A DNA stretch of 64,000 nucleotides, taken from Acaryochloris sp. CCMEE 5410 (GTDB taxonomy: Bacteria > Cyanobacteriota > Cyanobacteriia > Thermosynechococcales > Thermosynechococcaceae). How positions within the stretch are numbered: the first letter of the stretch is position 1; each line of letters begins with the position of its first letter. Below, one piece after another: positions 17,762-27,235 of this stretch. Under the pieces are notes generated by a model. The model was not told the DNA's origin. It made no database searches and worked only from the letters and a program-made list of their open reading frames with translations. Both the position numbers and the translations under genes were made by a program. The stretch covers positions 1-64,000 of the forward strand of contig NZ_AFEJ02000006.1 in NCBI RefSeq assembly GCF_000238775.2. The letters are read 5' to 3'.

Positions 17762-19294
17762 ATGGGTAAAGCAGTCGGAATTGATCTTGGAACGACGAAT
17801 TCGGTTGTGGCTGCCATTGATAATGGCCAACCTTGGGCCATCCCAGACGAAGATGGGGAAACCTTGTTGCCATCGTGTGTGGGCATCACAACGAAGGGCA
17901 AACTCCTCATCGGCAGAGAAGCACTAAGACAATATGCAGCTGCTCCAGAACGGACGGCAAAGTCTATCAAACGGCAGATGGGAACGGACCATAAAACGGT
18001 ACTGGGAGAGAAGACCTACTCCCCCCAGGAAATATCTGCCATTCTCCTCCGTACCTTGAAACAAAGAGCGGAAGATGCCTTGGGTGAAGCGGTTACCCAA
18101 GCGGTGATTACCGTGCCCGCCTTCTTTACAGATGCTCAAAGGCAAGCCACTAAGGAGGCCGGAGAGATTGCTGGCTTAGAAGTACTGCAGGTGCTGAACG
18201 AGCCCACAGCTGCCGCTTTAACCTATGACTTCCGCAGTGAAGAAACAGAGCAGGTGCTGGTCTACGACCTTGGCGGAGGCACCTTCGATGTTTCAATCGT
18301 CGAGATTACCGGGGATGTCACTGAAGTCTTAGCCAGTCACGGTAACAATCGTCTGGGTGGAGATGACTTTGACCGACGGTTGCAGCTGTATCTCACAGAG
18401 CAGTTTCGGCAAAGCCATGACACAGAAGTCCCTGCAGATCCCACAGTCCAAGCCCGATTGCTCCGGGCAGCGGAAAAAGTCAAGATTGACTTGAGTGAAC
18501 ATGCCTTTGCCACGGCCCGTGAGCCCTATTTAGTCAGCCAGGGGAAGACAGCATTGCACCTGGAAGTGGAAGTAGCACGGGAGTCCTTTGAAGACCTCAT
18601 TCAACCTCTAATTGAAGAAACCTTGGAGGCGATAGACCGGGCTTTAACGGATGCAAAGCTGGACAAGCAAGATTTGGATCGGGTCATTCTAGTGGGAGGC
18701 TCTACTCGTATTCCCTTGGTCCAAAGGATGATTACAGCCCATCTAGAACAAGCCCCTATCGATGGCATCCAACCCGACCTATGTGTAAGCTTAGGGGCTG
18801 GCATTCAAGCGGGGGTATTATCGGGTGCCTCTGTTGATGCTATTTTGGTGGATGTTATTCCCCACTCCTTGGGTATTGCTGCAGCAATGAGTACTGCCTT
18901 TGGCACAATGCCTGGGATGTTTAGCACGATTATTGCTCGCAACAGTGTCATTCCCATCTCCCGTTCAGAAGTCTATTCCACCCTCTCAAATGGCCAAGAA
19001 ACGGTGGAAATTGAGGTTTTCCAAGGAGAGAATGCCGTGGCAAGAGAGAATGTTCCCCTCGGGTCATTTCGAGTGGAGGGATTGCCCCCTCGACCTGCAG
19101 GAGGCGTCCAAGTTGAGGTGCATTTTGATTTTGACCACAATGGCATTTTGACCGTGACGGCCACAGAGAAAGGGAAGGGGCAACAGAATACCTTGATTGT
19201 TGATGATGCGGGGACGAGCCGTTTGTCGAGTCATGAACTCACCCAATCTAGAGCTGAAATCGAATCATTGTTCGCTCAAGACGAAGAAATTTAA
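17762..19294 (+). CDS. Short Hsp70 (DnaK-like), lidless
   Basis: 510 residues against about 610-640 for DnaK. The ATPase domain is complete: GIDLGTTNSVVA near the N-terminus, VITVPAFFTDAQRQATKEAG, NEPTAAALTYD, VYDLGGGTFDVSI and VILVGGSTRIPLVQ. It is followed by the linker region and the beta-sandwich substrate domain (residues ~375-490, ending VTATEKGKGQQNT), but the chain stops soon after, so the C-terminal helical lid and the EEVD-like tail are missing. This is the HscC-like architecture. Genes for TPR, J and GrpE partners lie immediately upstream. Its TAA stop lies inside the target duplication of the ISKra4-type element at 19296, so the insertion left the protein unchanged but cut it from downstream sequence. 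Confidence 0.92.
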   Translation: MGKAVGIDLGTTNSVVAAIDNGQPWAIPDEDGETLLPSCVGITTKGKLLIGREALRQYAAAPERTAKSIKRQMGTDHKTVLGEKTYSPQEISAILLRTLKQRAEDALGEAVTQAVITVPAFFTDAQRQATKEAGEIAGLEVLQVLNEPTAAALTYDFRSEETEQVLVYDLGGGTFDVSIVEITGDVTEVLASHGNNRLGGDDFDRRLQLYLTEQFRQSHDTEVPADPTVQARLLRAAEKVKIDLSEHAFATAREPYLVSQGKTALHLEVEVARESFEDLIQPLIEETLEAIDRALTDAKLDKQDLDRVILVGGSTRIPLVQRMITAHLEQAPIDGIQPDLCVSLGAGIQAGVLSGASVDAILVDVIPHSLGIAAAMSTAFGTMPGMFSTIIARNSVIPISRSEVYSTLSNGQETVEIEVFQGENAVARENVPLGSFRVEGLPPRPAGGVQVEVHFDFDHNGILTVTATEKGKGQQNTLIVDDAGTSRLSSHELTQSRAEIESLFAQDEEI

Positions 19295-19295
19295 C

Positions 19296-20976
19296 GGGTG
19301 CGGCTCTTTTAGAGCGACACTTTTAAGTAGACAAGACAATATCTGGGTCGAGAAACTTACTAGTATGATTGCGAGTAAACTCCTTGAGTTTATGGAAGGG
19401 CCAGTACTCAGCAAAATCACCACTACTTCTAAGGGCACGAATCTGAAGAACAGCTTCAGCTCGGTCTAGTCGCCATCGTGCACCGGTAATATCCATGCGA
19501 TCCTTGACCAAGTGCCGACAGGCTCCCTCAATGACGCCTGAGGCAATGGGATAGCCTTGGTCCAAGTACTGGTCATATAGAAGATACTTTCGATATTTGA
19601 GCAAATAGTCTGCACATTTATCGACATTTTCTCGGGCGGCCTTGGATAGATTTTGCAGGGTAGCACTACGTCGAATCCCAGCTGCAACATTACTAGCTTT
19701 TCCTTCGAGAAGGCGTAAGGCTCTTTCCATGACCCAAGGCTCCACTTCTGGAGTTCCAGGAGTAAAGAAGCAATGGGCCGCTTTCCAAAGGTATTCCAGT
19801 ACATGAATGAAATCCAGAACGATCGTGATAGATACTTTGTTCTTTCTAGCGGCAGCTTTGATAGCTTCGAGTTGGTTGAGTTCGCCATCGACCAAGACCA
19901 CCCACTCTCGTTGGTGCTGTGGGTCGCGATGAGTGGCTTCCTCGAAAGCAGAGTTAATCACCTGCTTAGCATCTTCTCTGACACTGGCCCAAACTCGTTT
20001 ATTACTAATGGTAGGACGCTCTGGTTTTTCCAGAGTATCTCCAATAATTTGCTCGGGCTGTCGCTCAAACCTGGGGGTACTGTATACAGAGGCAACAGTG
20101 GCCATCCGTTTGCGTTGGCGTTTCTCTCCTGGACTTAAGCGTACTTTACTTTTTTGGGTAGCCCGCTCTGCTGCTTTGGCTGTAGCGGGTCGTAAATCCT
20201 CCTGATGCATCACAATTCCTTTGCCATCTGTTGTCAGCACGAGGAGGTCTGTGGTTATTTCTGGACTCTTCTGAGTCCGTTGGGCATAGAAGTCGTTAAA
20301 GTCTTGGGCAACTTTGACCGTAATTTCTTCACACTGTCGTTTGCCAACTTGAGCTCCTGTGGTTTCTGCAATGGTAGTCACAGTCTCCGTAAACGATACC
20401 TTGGAGGCTTCTTGAGCCACACGCTGTCTTAAGCCATCCGAGTACTTATCCATGGCTAGGTTTAGGATTCCATCTGAGGGGTATAGGGTACTCACCCCTG
20501 ATGTCTTATTGCTATAACCAGACCGTGTCACTACCACTTCTCCAAACAGCGTTTCTAACTGCCGCTGAGTATCTTTACGATGATGGCGACGAGTATAGTC
20601 GTCTGAACCTCTCACAATGTGGTGCTGGGTTTCATTCACCGCTCGTAGGTCTAGATGTCCTTGGAATATACGTCGTAGAAGTTCAGTGCCGGCTTGATGG
20701 ATAAACGATTCTACCTCGCCGTGTTCTAACGCTTGATAGTCAGCGGAGCAGATGGTCTGTACCAATACTTCGTACTGTTCATTGGCCAACTCCAACACCT
20801 TCTGTTCGATAGTACTCAAGGAGGGAATTTTCATAGGGGTGAGGGCCATTCAGTCTACTCCCTAACTTATCTCCTCAAAAATATATATGTGCAATCTTTC
20901 AGCAGTTAATAGACAAGATTGTTTACTAAACACCTACTAATTCGTTATATTTCGTTACGTGGAAAGAGCCGCACCC
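19296..20976 (-). mobile_element. ISKra4-family insertion sequence
   Basis: The inverted repeats are GGGTGCGGCTCTTT at 19296 and its complement AAAGAGCCGCACCC ending at 20976. A perfect 9-bp direct repeat AAATTTAAC flanks it (19287-19295 and 20977-20985). Length is 1681 bp with one transposase gene on the minus strand. The clean target duplication indicates a simple, fairly recent insertion. Confidence 0.93.
19323..20849 (-). CDS. ISKra4-family transposase
   Basis: 508 residues, full length. Recognisable are the N-terminal region with RRHHRKDTQRQLETLFGEVV, the catalytic Asp stretches LLVLTTDGKGIVM and REWVVLVDGELNQLEA, the IVLDFIHVLEYLWKAAHCFF block and the C-terminal YPIASGVIEGACRHLVKDRM that carries the catalytic Glu. 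Intact, so it may be active. It starts at the ATG at 20849; ATG 20834 is a possible alternative. Confidence 0.92.
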   Translation of the reverse strand: MALTPMKIPSLSTIEQKVLELANEQYEVLVQTICSADYQALEHGEVESFIHQAGTELLRRIFQGHLDLRAVNETQHHIVRGSDDYTRRHHRKDTQRQLETLFGEVVVTRSGYSNKTSGVSTLYPSDGILNLAMDKYSDGLRQRVAQEASKVSFTETVTTIAETTGAQVGKRQCEEITVKVAQDFNDFYAQRTQKSPEITTDLLVLTTDGKGIVMHQEDLRPATAKAAERATQKSKVRLSPGEKRQRKRMATVASVYSTPRFERQPEQIIGDTLEKPERPTISNKRVWASVREDAKQVINSAFEEATHRDPQHQREWVVLVDGELNQLEAIKAAARKNKVSITIVLDFIHVLEYLWKAAHCFFTPGTPEVEPWVMERALRLLEGKASNVAAGIRRSATLQNLSKAARENVDKCADYLLKYRKYLLYDQYLDQGYPIASGVIEGACRHLVKDRMDITGARWRLDRAEAVLQIRALRSSGDFAEYWPFHKLKEFTRNHTSKFLDPDIVLST

Positions 20977-21125
20977 AAATTTAACTTGATACAGATGAAT
21001 CTATGCTTACTCAGACGGAGTTAACGGATCAAGCCCATCCTCCCCCCATTGCCCTAGACCCAATCCGGAAGTAATTGTCATTGCCAGCCCACCCGTCCCT
21101 GATCGACGACTGTGTTAACGACCCG

Positions 21126-23387
21126 TTAAAAAATCGCGGAAGCTAGCGATTCGTCAGCCTTGGGAACACCTTCCAAACGCCGCTCAAGCAAGGTGTATCG
21201 TTGCCTATCTTTGATCTGCCTGACGGCCATGCTGATGGCATTCTTTGGGCCTACGAGAATCGCCAGTTTCTTCGCCCGTGTCAGTCCGGTATAGAGCAAG
21301 TTACGGCTGAGCATAATGTAATGCTGCATGTACAGGGGCAGAATGACGACGGGATATTCCGACCCCTGGCTCTTATGGATCGTGACGGCCCAGGCCAAGC
21401 CAATTTCATTCAAGTCAGCGAGATCATAGGAAACGGAGCGTTCTGCATAGCGAACGGTGACCTCAATCTCTTCTAAATTGATATCCTCGATCACTCCCAT
21501 ATCGCCGTTGAAGACTTCTCGATTGTAATCATTGACCTGCTGCAGAACGCGATCTCCCACCCTGAGTATCAGACCCCCTCTCGTCAACTCAGGCTTATCG
21601 GGACACGGAGGATTAATCAAAGCTTGCAACACTTGATTGAGTTTACGAGTACCGACTTCGCCCCTCGTCATGGGGCATAGGACTTGCACATCTCGTGCTG
21701 GCTGGAACCCAAGTCCAGGGAGAAGATCGTGGATCAGTTCCTGGATCCCTTGCACACCGTTCTCAGGTTCGGGGGCACCTAACCAGAGACAATCTGTTTT
21801 GGGAGAAGGACTTACGGATTCCAAGTTGGGAAACTGGCCTTGATTAATGCGATGGGCGTTACGGATGATGTGACTGGCTTGGGCCTGACGAAAGACCTCC
21901 GTTAGTTCAATAATGGGAATTCTCCCAGAGGTGATCAGATCTAATAGGACATTTCCGGGTCCCACACTAGGTAACTGGTCTGTATCCCCCACGAGCAAGA
22001 GTTGAGCGTTGGTATCAATAGCCTTGATCAGGGAATTGGCTAAGAACAGATCCAGCATCGAGGCTTCATCAATCACCACTGCATCAGCGGGGATCGGGTT
22101 ATCTGTGTTCCGTTGAAACTTCATTGTCTTGGGGTCAAATTCCAAGAGGCGATGAATCGTTTTCGCTTCATGACCCGTCACTTCACTGAGGCGTTGCGCG
22201 GCTCGACCTGTTGGGGATGCTAATACGATGTCTTTCCCCATTGCTTTCCAGAGCGCTACGATTGTGCGGGTGGTAAAAGTCTTCCCCGTTCCGGGTCCAC
22301 CCGTAAGGATCACAACACGCTGACTCGCTGCCATTTCCACGGCTTGCTGCTGCTGTTTTGAGAGACTCACATCTGTTTGAGCCATGAAGCGGTCTAACCA
22401 AGCCCTTACCCGATCATTATCGACAACTAGAGAGCTGGCCAGCAGCTGGAGGACTCGTCGAGACAAGTGAAATTCTGCTTGAAAGAAGGGAGGTGCGTAG
22501 CAAAGCAGTTTCGTCGAGCCCTCATGTGTTAACCGTTCGACGATTAGCTCAGCATCAGAGATCATGGCATGGATCAGGTACTCCACTTGATCGGGTTTGG
22601 GCTGATAGTCAGGGAGAGCTAATCTCTTCACCGCTCGATCAATCAATTCTGGTTGAGGTAAATAACAATGCCCTTCTTCTGCGGATTCACTCAAGACATG
22701 TAGTAGACCACTTCGATAGCGGTATTCAGAATGAGGTGAGATGCCCAGACTGCGAGCAATCTCATCTGCGGTCACAAATCCAATGCCATAGACATCTGTT
22801 GCCAGTCGATAGGGGTTATGGGTGACGGTTTCAATGGACTCATCCCCATACTGCTTGAAGATCTTGACGGCATAAGTGGTGGATACGCCATGCCCTTGGA
22901 GAAAGACCATGACTTCTTTGATTGCCTTCTGACTATCCCAGGCGGTCTGAATCAGTTTGACGCGCTTTTTGGCGATGCCAGGGACTTCAATCAAGCGTTC
23001 AATTTGGGTTTCAATAATATCGAGGGTATCTAGCCCAAAGTGAGCTACGATACGTTTTGCAGTGACTGGACCCACGCCCTTGATCAAGCCACTGCCGAGG
23101 TATTTCTCAATCCCCGTGAGAGTCGCTGGCTTGGTTTCCTTATACTGTTTGACTTGGAATTGAGGACCGTACTTAGGATGGTCCCGCCATATCCCCTGAA
23201 GTTGTAGCGTTTGGCCTGCTTGGATATTGGCGAAGCTGCCCACGATGGTGATCAGCTCATGGGTCCGTGGTGCTTTGAGGCGGGCAACGGTATAACCTGA
23301 CTCATCAGAATGGAAGGTCAATCGCTCCACAACCCCTTGTAGTTGTTCAATGGGGGGAGACCCTGGATGAGCAGAACTACTGGGCAT
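21126..23387 (-). CDS. recD2: RecD2-type ATP-dependent DNA helicase
   Basis: 753 residues, the usual RecD2 length. The N-terminal OB-like domain (GVVERLTFHSDESGYTVARL) is followed by helix-hairpin-helix segments (GVGPVTAKRIVAHFG; VPGIAKKRVKLI) and superfamily 1B motors with Walker A GGPGTGKT, Walker B VVIDEASMLD, motif III VGDTDQLPSVGPGNVL and motif VI ITIHKSQGSEYPVVI-like and LLYTGLTRAKK. RecD2 is a 5'-3' helicase outside the RecBCD complex, used in recombination and damage tolerance. It lies just downstream of, and co-oriented with, the disrupted recA (67 bp), so the two probably formed a repair operon. Confidence 0.92.
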   Translation of the reverse strand: MPSSSAHPGSPPIEQLQGVVERLTFHSDESGYTVARLKAPRTHELITIVGSFANIQAGQTLQLQGIWRDHPKYGPQFQVKQYKETKPATLTGIEKYLGSGLIKGVGPVTAKRIVAHFGLDTLDIIETQIERLIEVPGIAKKRVKLIQTAWDSQKAIKEVMVFLQGHGVSTTYAVKIFKQYGDESIETVTHNPYRLATDVYGIGFVTADEIARSLGISPHSEYRYRSGLLHVLSESAEEGHCYLPQPELIDRAVKRLALPDYQPKPDQVEYLIHAMISDAELIVERLTHEGSTKLLCYAPPFFQAEFHLSRRVLQLLASSLVVDNDRVRAWLDRFMAQTDVSLSKQQQQAVEMAASQRVVILTGGPGTGKTFTTRTIVALWKAMGKDIVLASPTGRAAQRLSEVTGHEAKTIHRLLEFDPKTMKFQRNTDNPIPADAVVIDEASMLDLFLANSLIKAIDTNAQLLLVGDTDQLPSVGPGNVLLDLITSGRIPIIELTEVFRQAQASHIIRNAHRINQGQFPNLESVSPSPKTDCLWLGAPEPENGVQGIQELIHDLLPGLGFQPARDVQVLCPMTRGEVGTRKLNQVLQALINPPCPDKPELTRGGLILRVGDRVLQQVNDYNREVFNGDMGVIEDINLEEIEVTVRYAERSVSYDLADLNEIGLAWAVTIHKSQGSEYPVVILPLYMQHYIMLSRNLLYTGLTRAKKLAILVGPKNAISMAVRQIKDRQRYTLLERRLEGVPKADESLASAIF

Positions 23388-23814
23388 GGGTAGCTACCTT
23401 AAGGCTTGATGCTTGGCTTCTTTACAGCAATATACTCCTGAAAGGTCGATGTTCTTAAGATGCATCAACTTCCTCTGTATCAGCCGGTTCTATCTCAACG
23501 GTCGTGATGGAATTTGCAGAAACTTTGGAGCCTAACTCCAGCTTCTGGCGTACTTGTTGTTCTACATCTTGGGCAAACTCTGGGTTATCCAGAAAGTATT
23601 GAATGGTATTCTCCCGACCCTGGCCTATATTGCTACCGTCATAGCTATACCAAGCTCCTTTGCGGACAATGATATCTGTTTCCTCCGCCATATCGACCAG
23701 ACAACCCATGGTTGAGATCCCCTGGCCAAACAGGATGTCAAACTCTGCAATCCGAAACGGAGGTGCAACCTTATTCTTGGCAACCTTGACCTTAGCGCGG
23801 ATGCCATACATATC

Positions 23815-25188
23815 GTTAGTGTCCTGATTTATTCGCCATGGGCTGAGATAGCTGAAATGCTTTGATAATAGAGAATTCAGAGCACTCCTTTATGAACATT
23901 GCCCAACGCGAGCAGCAGATTATCCGCATCCAATCTCAAAGTTCCTATGCTTCTATTAACGAAGCCCTAGAATCAACCCTTCGTCTTGAAGCTAACCGAG
24001 TCACCCAGATCGCAGTAGAGTCAGCTCTAGACGAAGAAGTTCAAGCTTATCTATCAGAGATTCAAGGGGATCGACCTCGACGTTCAGGCTACTATCAACG
24101 GATCCTTGATACCCAGTACGGCAGGATTACTCAGCTGTCCGTTCCCAAACTACGGAAAGGGAATGCAGGCCGAGAGTGGCAGATTTTAGAGCGTTACCAA
24201 CGAGCCCTTGGCAGCCTGCTAGAGTTTTGCCTAGGGCTGTATGTCATGGGCTTATCGCTTCGAGATCTGCAAGAAGCTCTCTATGAGATCCTGGGTGCAG
24301 TCTTATCCGTGAATGCCATTAACCGGATTACACTTAAAGCCCAGAAGCAGATGCTCCAAAGTCGTCAGACTCGTCTTGAGAAAACCCCTTTTATTTGATT
24401 GTTGATGGGGTTTGGGCGAGTGTTCAATGTGCGTCTGAAGACTTTTGGGAAGACCAAGCTGGGCATATTCGGAAACTACGCCGTGCGGAAGACAGAGTCA
24501 TCTTAGTGGCCATGGCGATATGGCCAAATGGGACACAAACTGTTCTCCATTATGAAATTGCTGTCCAAGAATCTGAGGCAGCTTGGCTACTGTTCTTTGA
24601 GCACCTGCGGCAACGAGGATTGCAAACCCATTTGGTGAAGCTGATTGTGAGTGATGGCACCACTGGGCTACCTAAGGTAATTCGCGCTCTGTTTCCCCTC
24701 GCGCAACATCAACGGTGCATTACCCATAAGGTTCGAGCGATGCTCCGGCATTTGGGCTATGAGCAATTGCCACACCTGGATGCTCAAGGACAAGAACTGT
24801 CCCACTCTGAAGCCAAGAAGCTGCGGTATTCACAAATTAAACACGATGCCTATGCTATCTATAAAGCGCCAGACTGGGAAGAAGCTATTGTTGCGTTGCT
24901 CGTGTTTGCACAGAAATGGACAGACCTTGAACCCGATGCGGTCAGAACCTTTACCAAAGATTTTGCCCTGACCTTGAGTTTCTATGATTTTGATGAATCC
25001 ATTCATTCGCTGATTCGTACTTCCAATGCGCTAGAACGGTTGTTCCGAGAATTCCGAACCAAAGCTGATGAGATTGGTGCTTTCCCTAATGAGGAGAGCT
25101 GTTTAGCGATTTTCTTCCTCGTCTCACGCAGAGATCATGCCAAGCATGATCGTCTCAATAACCATGGCGAATAAATCGGGACACTAAC
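23815..25188 (+). mobile_element. IS256-family element inside recA
   Basis: Terminal inverted repeats GTTAGTGTCCTGATTTATTC (23815 on) and GTTAGTGTCCCGATTTATTC (reverse strand from 25188) continue identically for several more bases. An 8-bp target duplication TACATATC lies at 23807-23814 and 25189-25196, as expected of IS256. Length 1374 bp. It carries one transposase gene read in two frames. Confidence 0.93.
23892..25174 (+). CDS. IS256-family (mutator type) transposase, two frames
   Basis: Frame one (to 24398) encodes the N-terminal domain (QSSYASINEALESTLRLEAN, then LSVPKLRKGNAGREW and LGLYVMGLSLRDLQEAL). Frame two (from about 24392) continues with LIVDGVWASVQ (first Asp), LIVSDGTTGLP (second Asp) and SIHSLIRTSNALERLFREFR (Glu region). 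The switch is -1, exactly at an in-phase slippery heptamer C CCT TTT (24386-24392), after which TATTTGATTG reads Y-L-I. So it is either a programmed -1 frameshift producing one ~427-residue protein or a simple disabling mutation. The upstream ATG at 23862 is an alternative start. Confidence 0.8.
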
Positions 25189-25955
25189 TACATATCGGTG
25201 CCTTTCTTCAGGGTCTGAATTCGACGAATATCCAAGCGAACGGAGGCATAGAACTTGAGGGCATTACCTCCCGTGGTCACCTCTGGACTGCCATAGGTGA
25301 CCCCAATCTTCTGTCGCAGTTGGTTCAGGAAAATGACGGTGCTACCTGACTTGGCAATATTGCTTGTAATCTTACGCAGCGCTTGACTCATCAACCGAGC
25401 TTGCAACCCCATATGGGAATCTCCCATATCTCCCTCAATCTCAGCTCTGGGAGTAAGAGCAGCAACGGAATCGACCACGACGAGATCCACCGCACTTGAA
25501 CGAACGAGTTGATCCACAATTTCTAAAGCCATCTCACCTGAATCAGGCTGGCTTACAAGCAGCTCTGATATATCCACACCCAATGCTGCTGCATAAACTG
25601 GATCAAGGGCATGTTCAGCGTCAACAAAGGCAGCGACTCCACCCGTCTTTTGGATCTGAGAAATCGCATGCAGGGCTACGGTGGTTTTCCCCGAACTCTC
25701 AGGTCCATAGATTTCAATGACGCGCCCTCTAGGAAGACCACCTCCTAGAGCTAAGTCTAGAGTCAATGCACCACTAGAGATGGTCTCGACCTGCATACGA
25801 GTGGCATCACCCAATCGCATGATGGCCCCTTTGCCAAACGTCTTTTCAACGTTTTTCATCACTAAGTCGAGGGCCTTTTGCTTCTCAGTCATTTCATTTT
25901 TGGCACTCATGAGTGAATCTCCAAAGGTGTGAATTGGGGGACGCTAGACCAATAT

Positions 25956-25969
25956 AGTAATCTTGTACT
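25956..25969. promoter_or_regulatory. LexA-box-like sequence upstream of recA
   Basis: AGTAATCTTGTACT differs at one position from the cyanobacterial LexA consensus RGTACNNNDGTWCB as I recall it. It lies 46 bp upstream of the recA start codon and 58 bp upstream of the divergent small gene at 26028, where an SOS operator would be expected. Single short match, so moderate to low confidence. Confidence 0.35.
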
Positions 25970-26027
25970 AAAATGGTGTCAATACGATACTTTTGTTCAT
26001 GATTTACCTCCACATGGTGAGGTTGTA

Positions 26028-26231
26028 ATGGCAACAGATACACTTGCTGAACTGTTAGGATTCTCTGGTAGCTGGCTCGTCGCAGTCTCACTTGATTTAG
26101 AGTGGGGCTATCAGTGCTGGGTCATTACCCCAGAAAGGCAGGTTCACACTGATGGAGAATTCTATGTGAACAGCCGAGTTGCATTAGAAGCAGGACGCTT
26201 TCTCGTGGAGAATTCCTTGGAGGTGGAGTAG
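26028..26231 (+). CDS. Hypothetical 67-aa protein divergent from recA
   Basis: Not recognised. MATDTLAELLGFSGSWLVAV starts at an ATG preceded by GGTGAGG at a good distance; the frame is open from 25929 but the upstream part looks non-coding. The small protein contains WGYQCWVITPERQVHTDGEF and ends acidic; it may be a small beta-rich protein. It shares its upstream region, with the LexA-like site, with recA, so it could be co-regulated in the damage response (inference). Confidence 0.5.
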   Translation: MATDTLAELLGFSGSWLVAVSLDLEWGYQCWVITPERQVHTDGEFYVNSRVALEAGRFLVENSLEVE

Positions 26232-26343
26232 TTTCATCAATAGGAAAACTGTGTAGCTGCCACAGTGCTTAAAAATCTTTGTCATTTCGACGATTCTGAA
26301 GATTGGTCAATGCCATTCATTTCTAGATGTAGCAACATTAGGC

Positions 26344-26928
26344 TTAGCGCTTATTCGGGTCTCTGAATGGCGCACCCCAATGTTTTCGAGATTCTCTATT
26401 AAAGGGTGGTTTCCATGTTTGGATGAGGGCTTGTTCTAACTGTTGTCGGGCATGGTATTCGGCAGGGGCCTTTCGCCAAAAGCTAATCGTCACTCGCACG
26501 GGTAAGTCATGAATCCGGTGAGCTGCCACATAATTGTGTAGGTAGTCTTTGCAATCATGGGCTCCCTTCCATCGTTGATTGGATTGAGAAGTCTCACCCA
26601 CATACAACAGCAATGGCAACTCTTGATCAATCACGAAGTAAAGGGCGGCAACCCCTTCATCATCAAAAGTATCACGCCAAAATCCCGTATTTTGCTGCTT
26701 CAAACTAAAGGGATTGATGCTGGCTGGATCTGCTGATACTGGTGCTAGCTCAAAGAGGTTTCCTTGTTGGGTTGGAGCACTCTCATTGATCCTTGTCTGA
26801 TATTTGAAAATCCGATTTTTCCAATCTTGAAGAGCAGTTACACTCATCTGCTGGATCGGCAGATCGGAGCTAGAAAGGCGGATTTCTCTCAGTTCTTTGT
26901 CTGTAAATAGAGAGTTTTGCTCATTCAT
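26344..26928 (-). CDS. GIY-YIG-like nuclease domain protein
   Basis: 194 residues. The C-terminal half (~92-180) has the GIY-YIG fold pattern: AALYFV then LLLYVGETSQS (residues ~95-116, the YVG standing for YIG), a conserved Arg/Lys-His stretch (RWKGAHDCKDYLHNY), the catalytic Glu in QQLEQALIQTWKPPFN and the final Asn. The N-terminal ~90 residues are unlike anything I know. Such stand-alone proteins are widespread in cyanobacteria. It could nick or cut branched DNA; the role is unproven. It sits alone between the recA region and the IS1380 element. Confidence 0.75.
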   Translation of the reverse strand: MNEQNSLFTDKELREIRLSSSDLPIQQMSVTALQDWKNRIFKYQTRINESAPTQQGNLFELAPVSADPASINPFSLKQQNTGFWRDTFDDEGVAALYFVIDQELPLLLYVGETSQSNQRWKGAHDCKDYLHNYVAAHRIHDLPVRVTISFWRKAPAEYHARQQLEQALIQTWKPPFNRESRKHWGAPFRDPNKR

Positions 26929-27235
26929 ATAGTGTCGATTCTCTGGAACCGTCGATTAGCCTAGTGCACCCAATGATTCATCATGGATTTAAGGGGTAAT
27001 TACCTGGATTTCTCACAAGCAGTTATCAGAGGGTCGAATTAGCTACAACCAGCAGTGATCTACTCATAAGATTGGCATTGAAAGGTACGGTAACGAGTTC
27101 GCTTACGCCAGCGATGAAAGAATTCACTAGATCACATTGATTTTCAGCAAAGATAGTCAAAAGCGGACACCATAAAGCCAGGGTTATCATTCCCCTGTAA
27201 CTCACTATTCCCTTGTGCTAGCCCATCACTTCCGC
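26929..27235. other. Gene-free stretch
   Basis: About 300 bp with nothing recognised; it must include the left end of the IS1380-type element, but I could not identify its terminal repeats. Confidence 0.4.

Larger units (their letters stand above)
23455..25910 (-). pseudogene. recA: recA, split by IS256-family element
   Basis: The N-terminal part (25910 to 25189) carries [18 protein letters not shown], Walker [39 protein letters not shown] and [13 protein letters not shown]; the C-terminal part (to 23455) starts [19 protein letters not shown] and ends in an acidic tail. Removing the IS (23815-25188) and one copy of the 8-bp duplication TACATATC restores an uninterrupted 357-residue RecA through [16 protein letters not shown]. 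No other defect is seen, so the interruption is recent. Without the last third, the filament and DNA-binding core are incomplete and the product is unlikely to work. The host must have a chromosomal recA. Confidence 0.95.
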
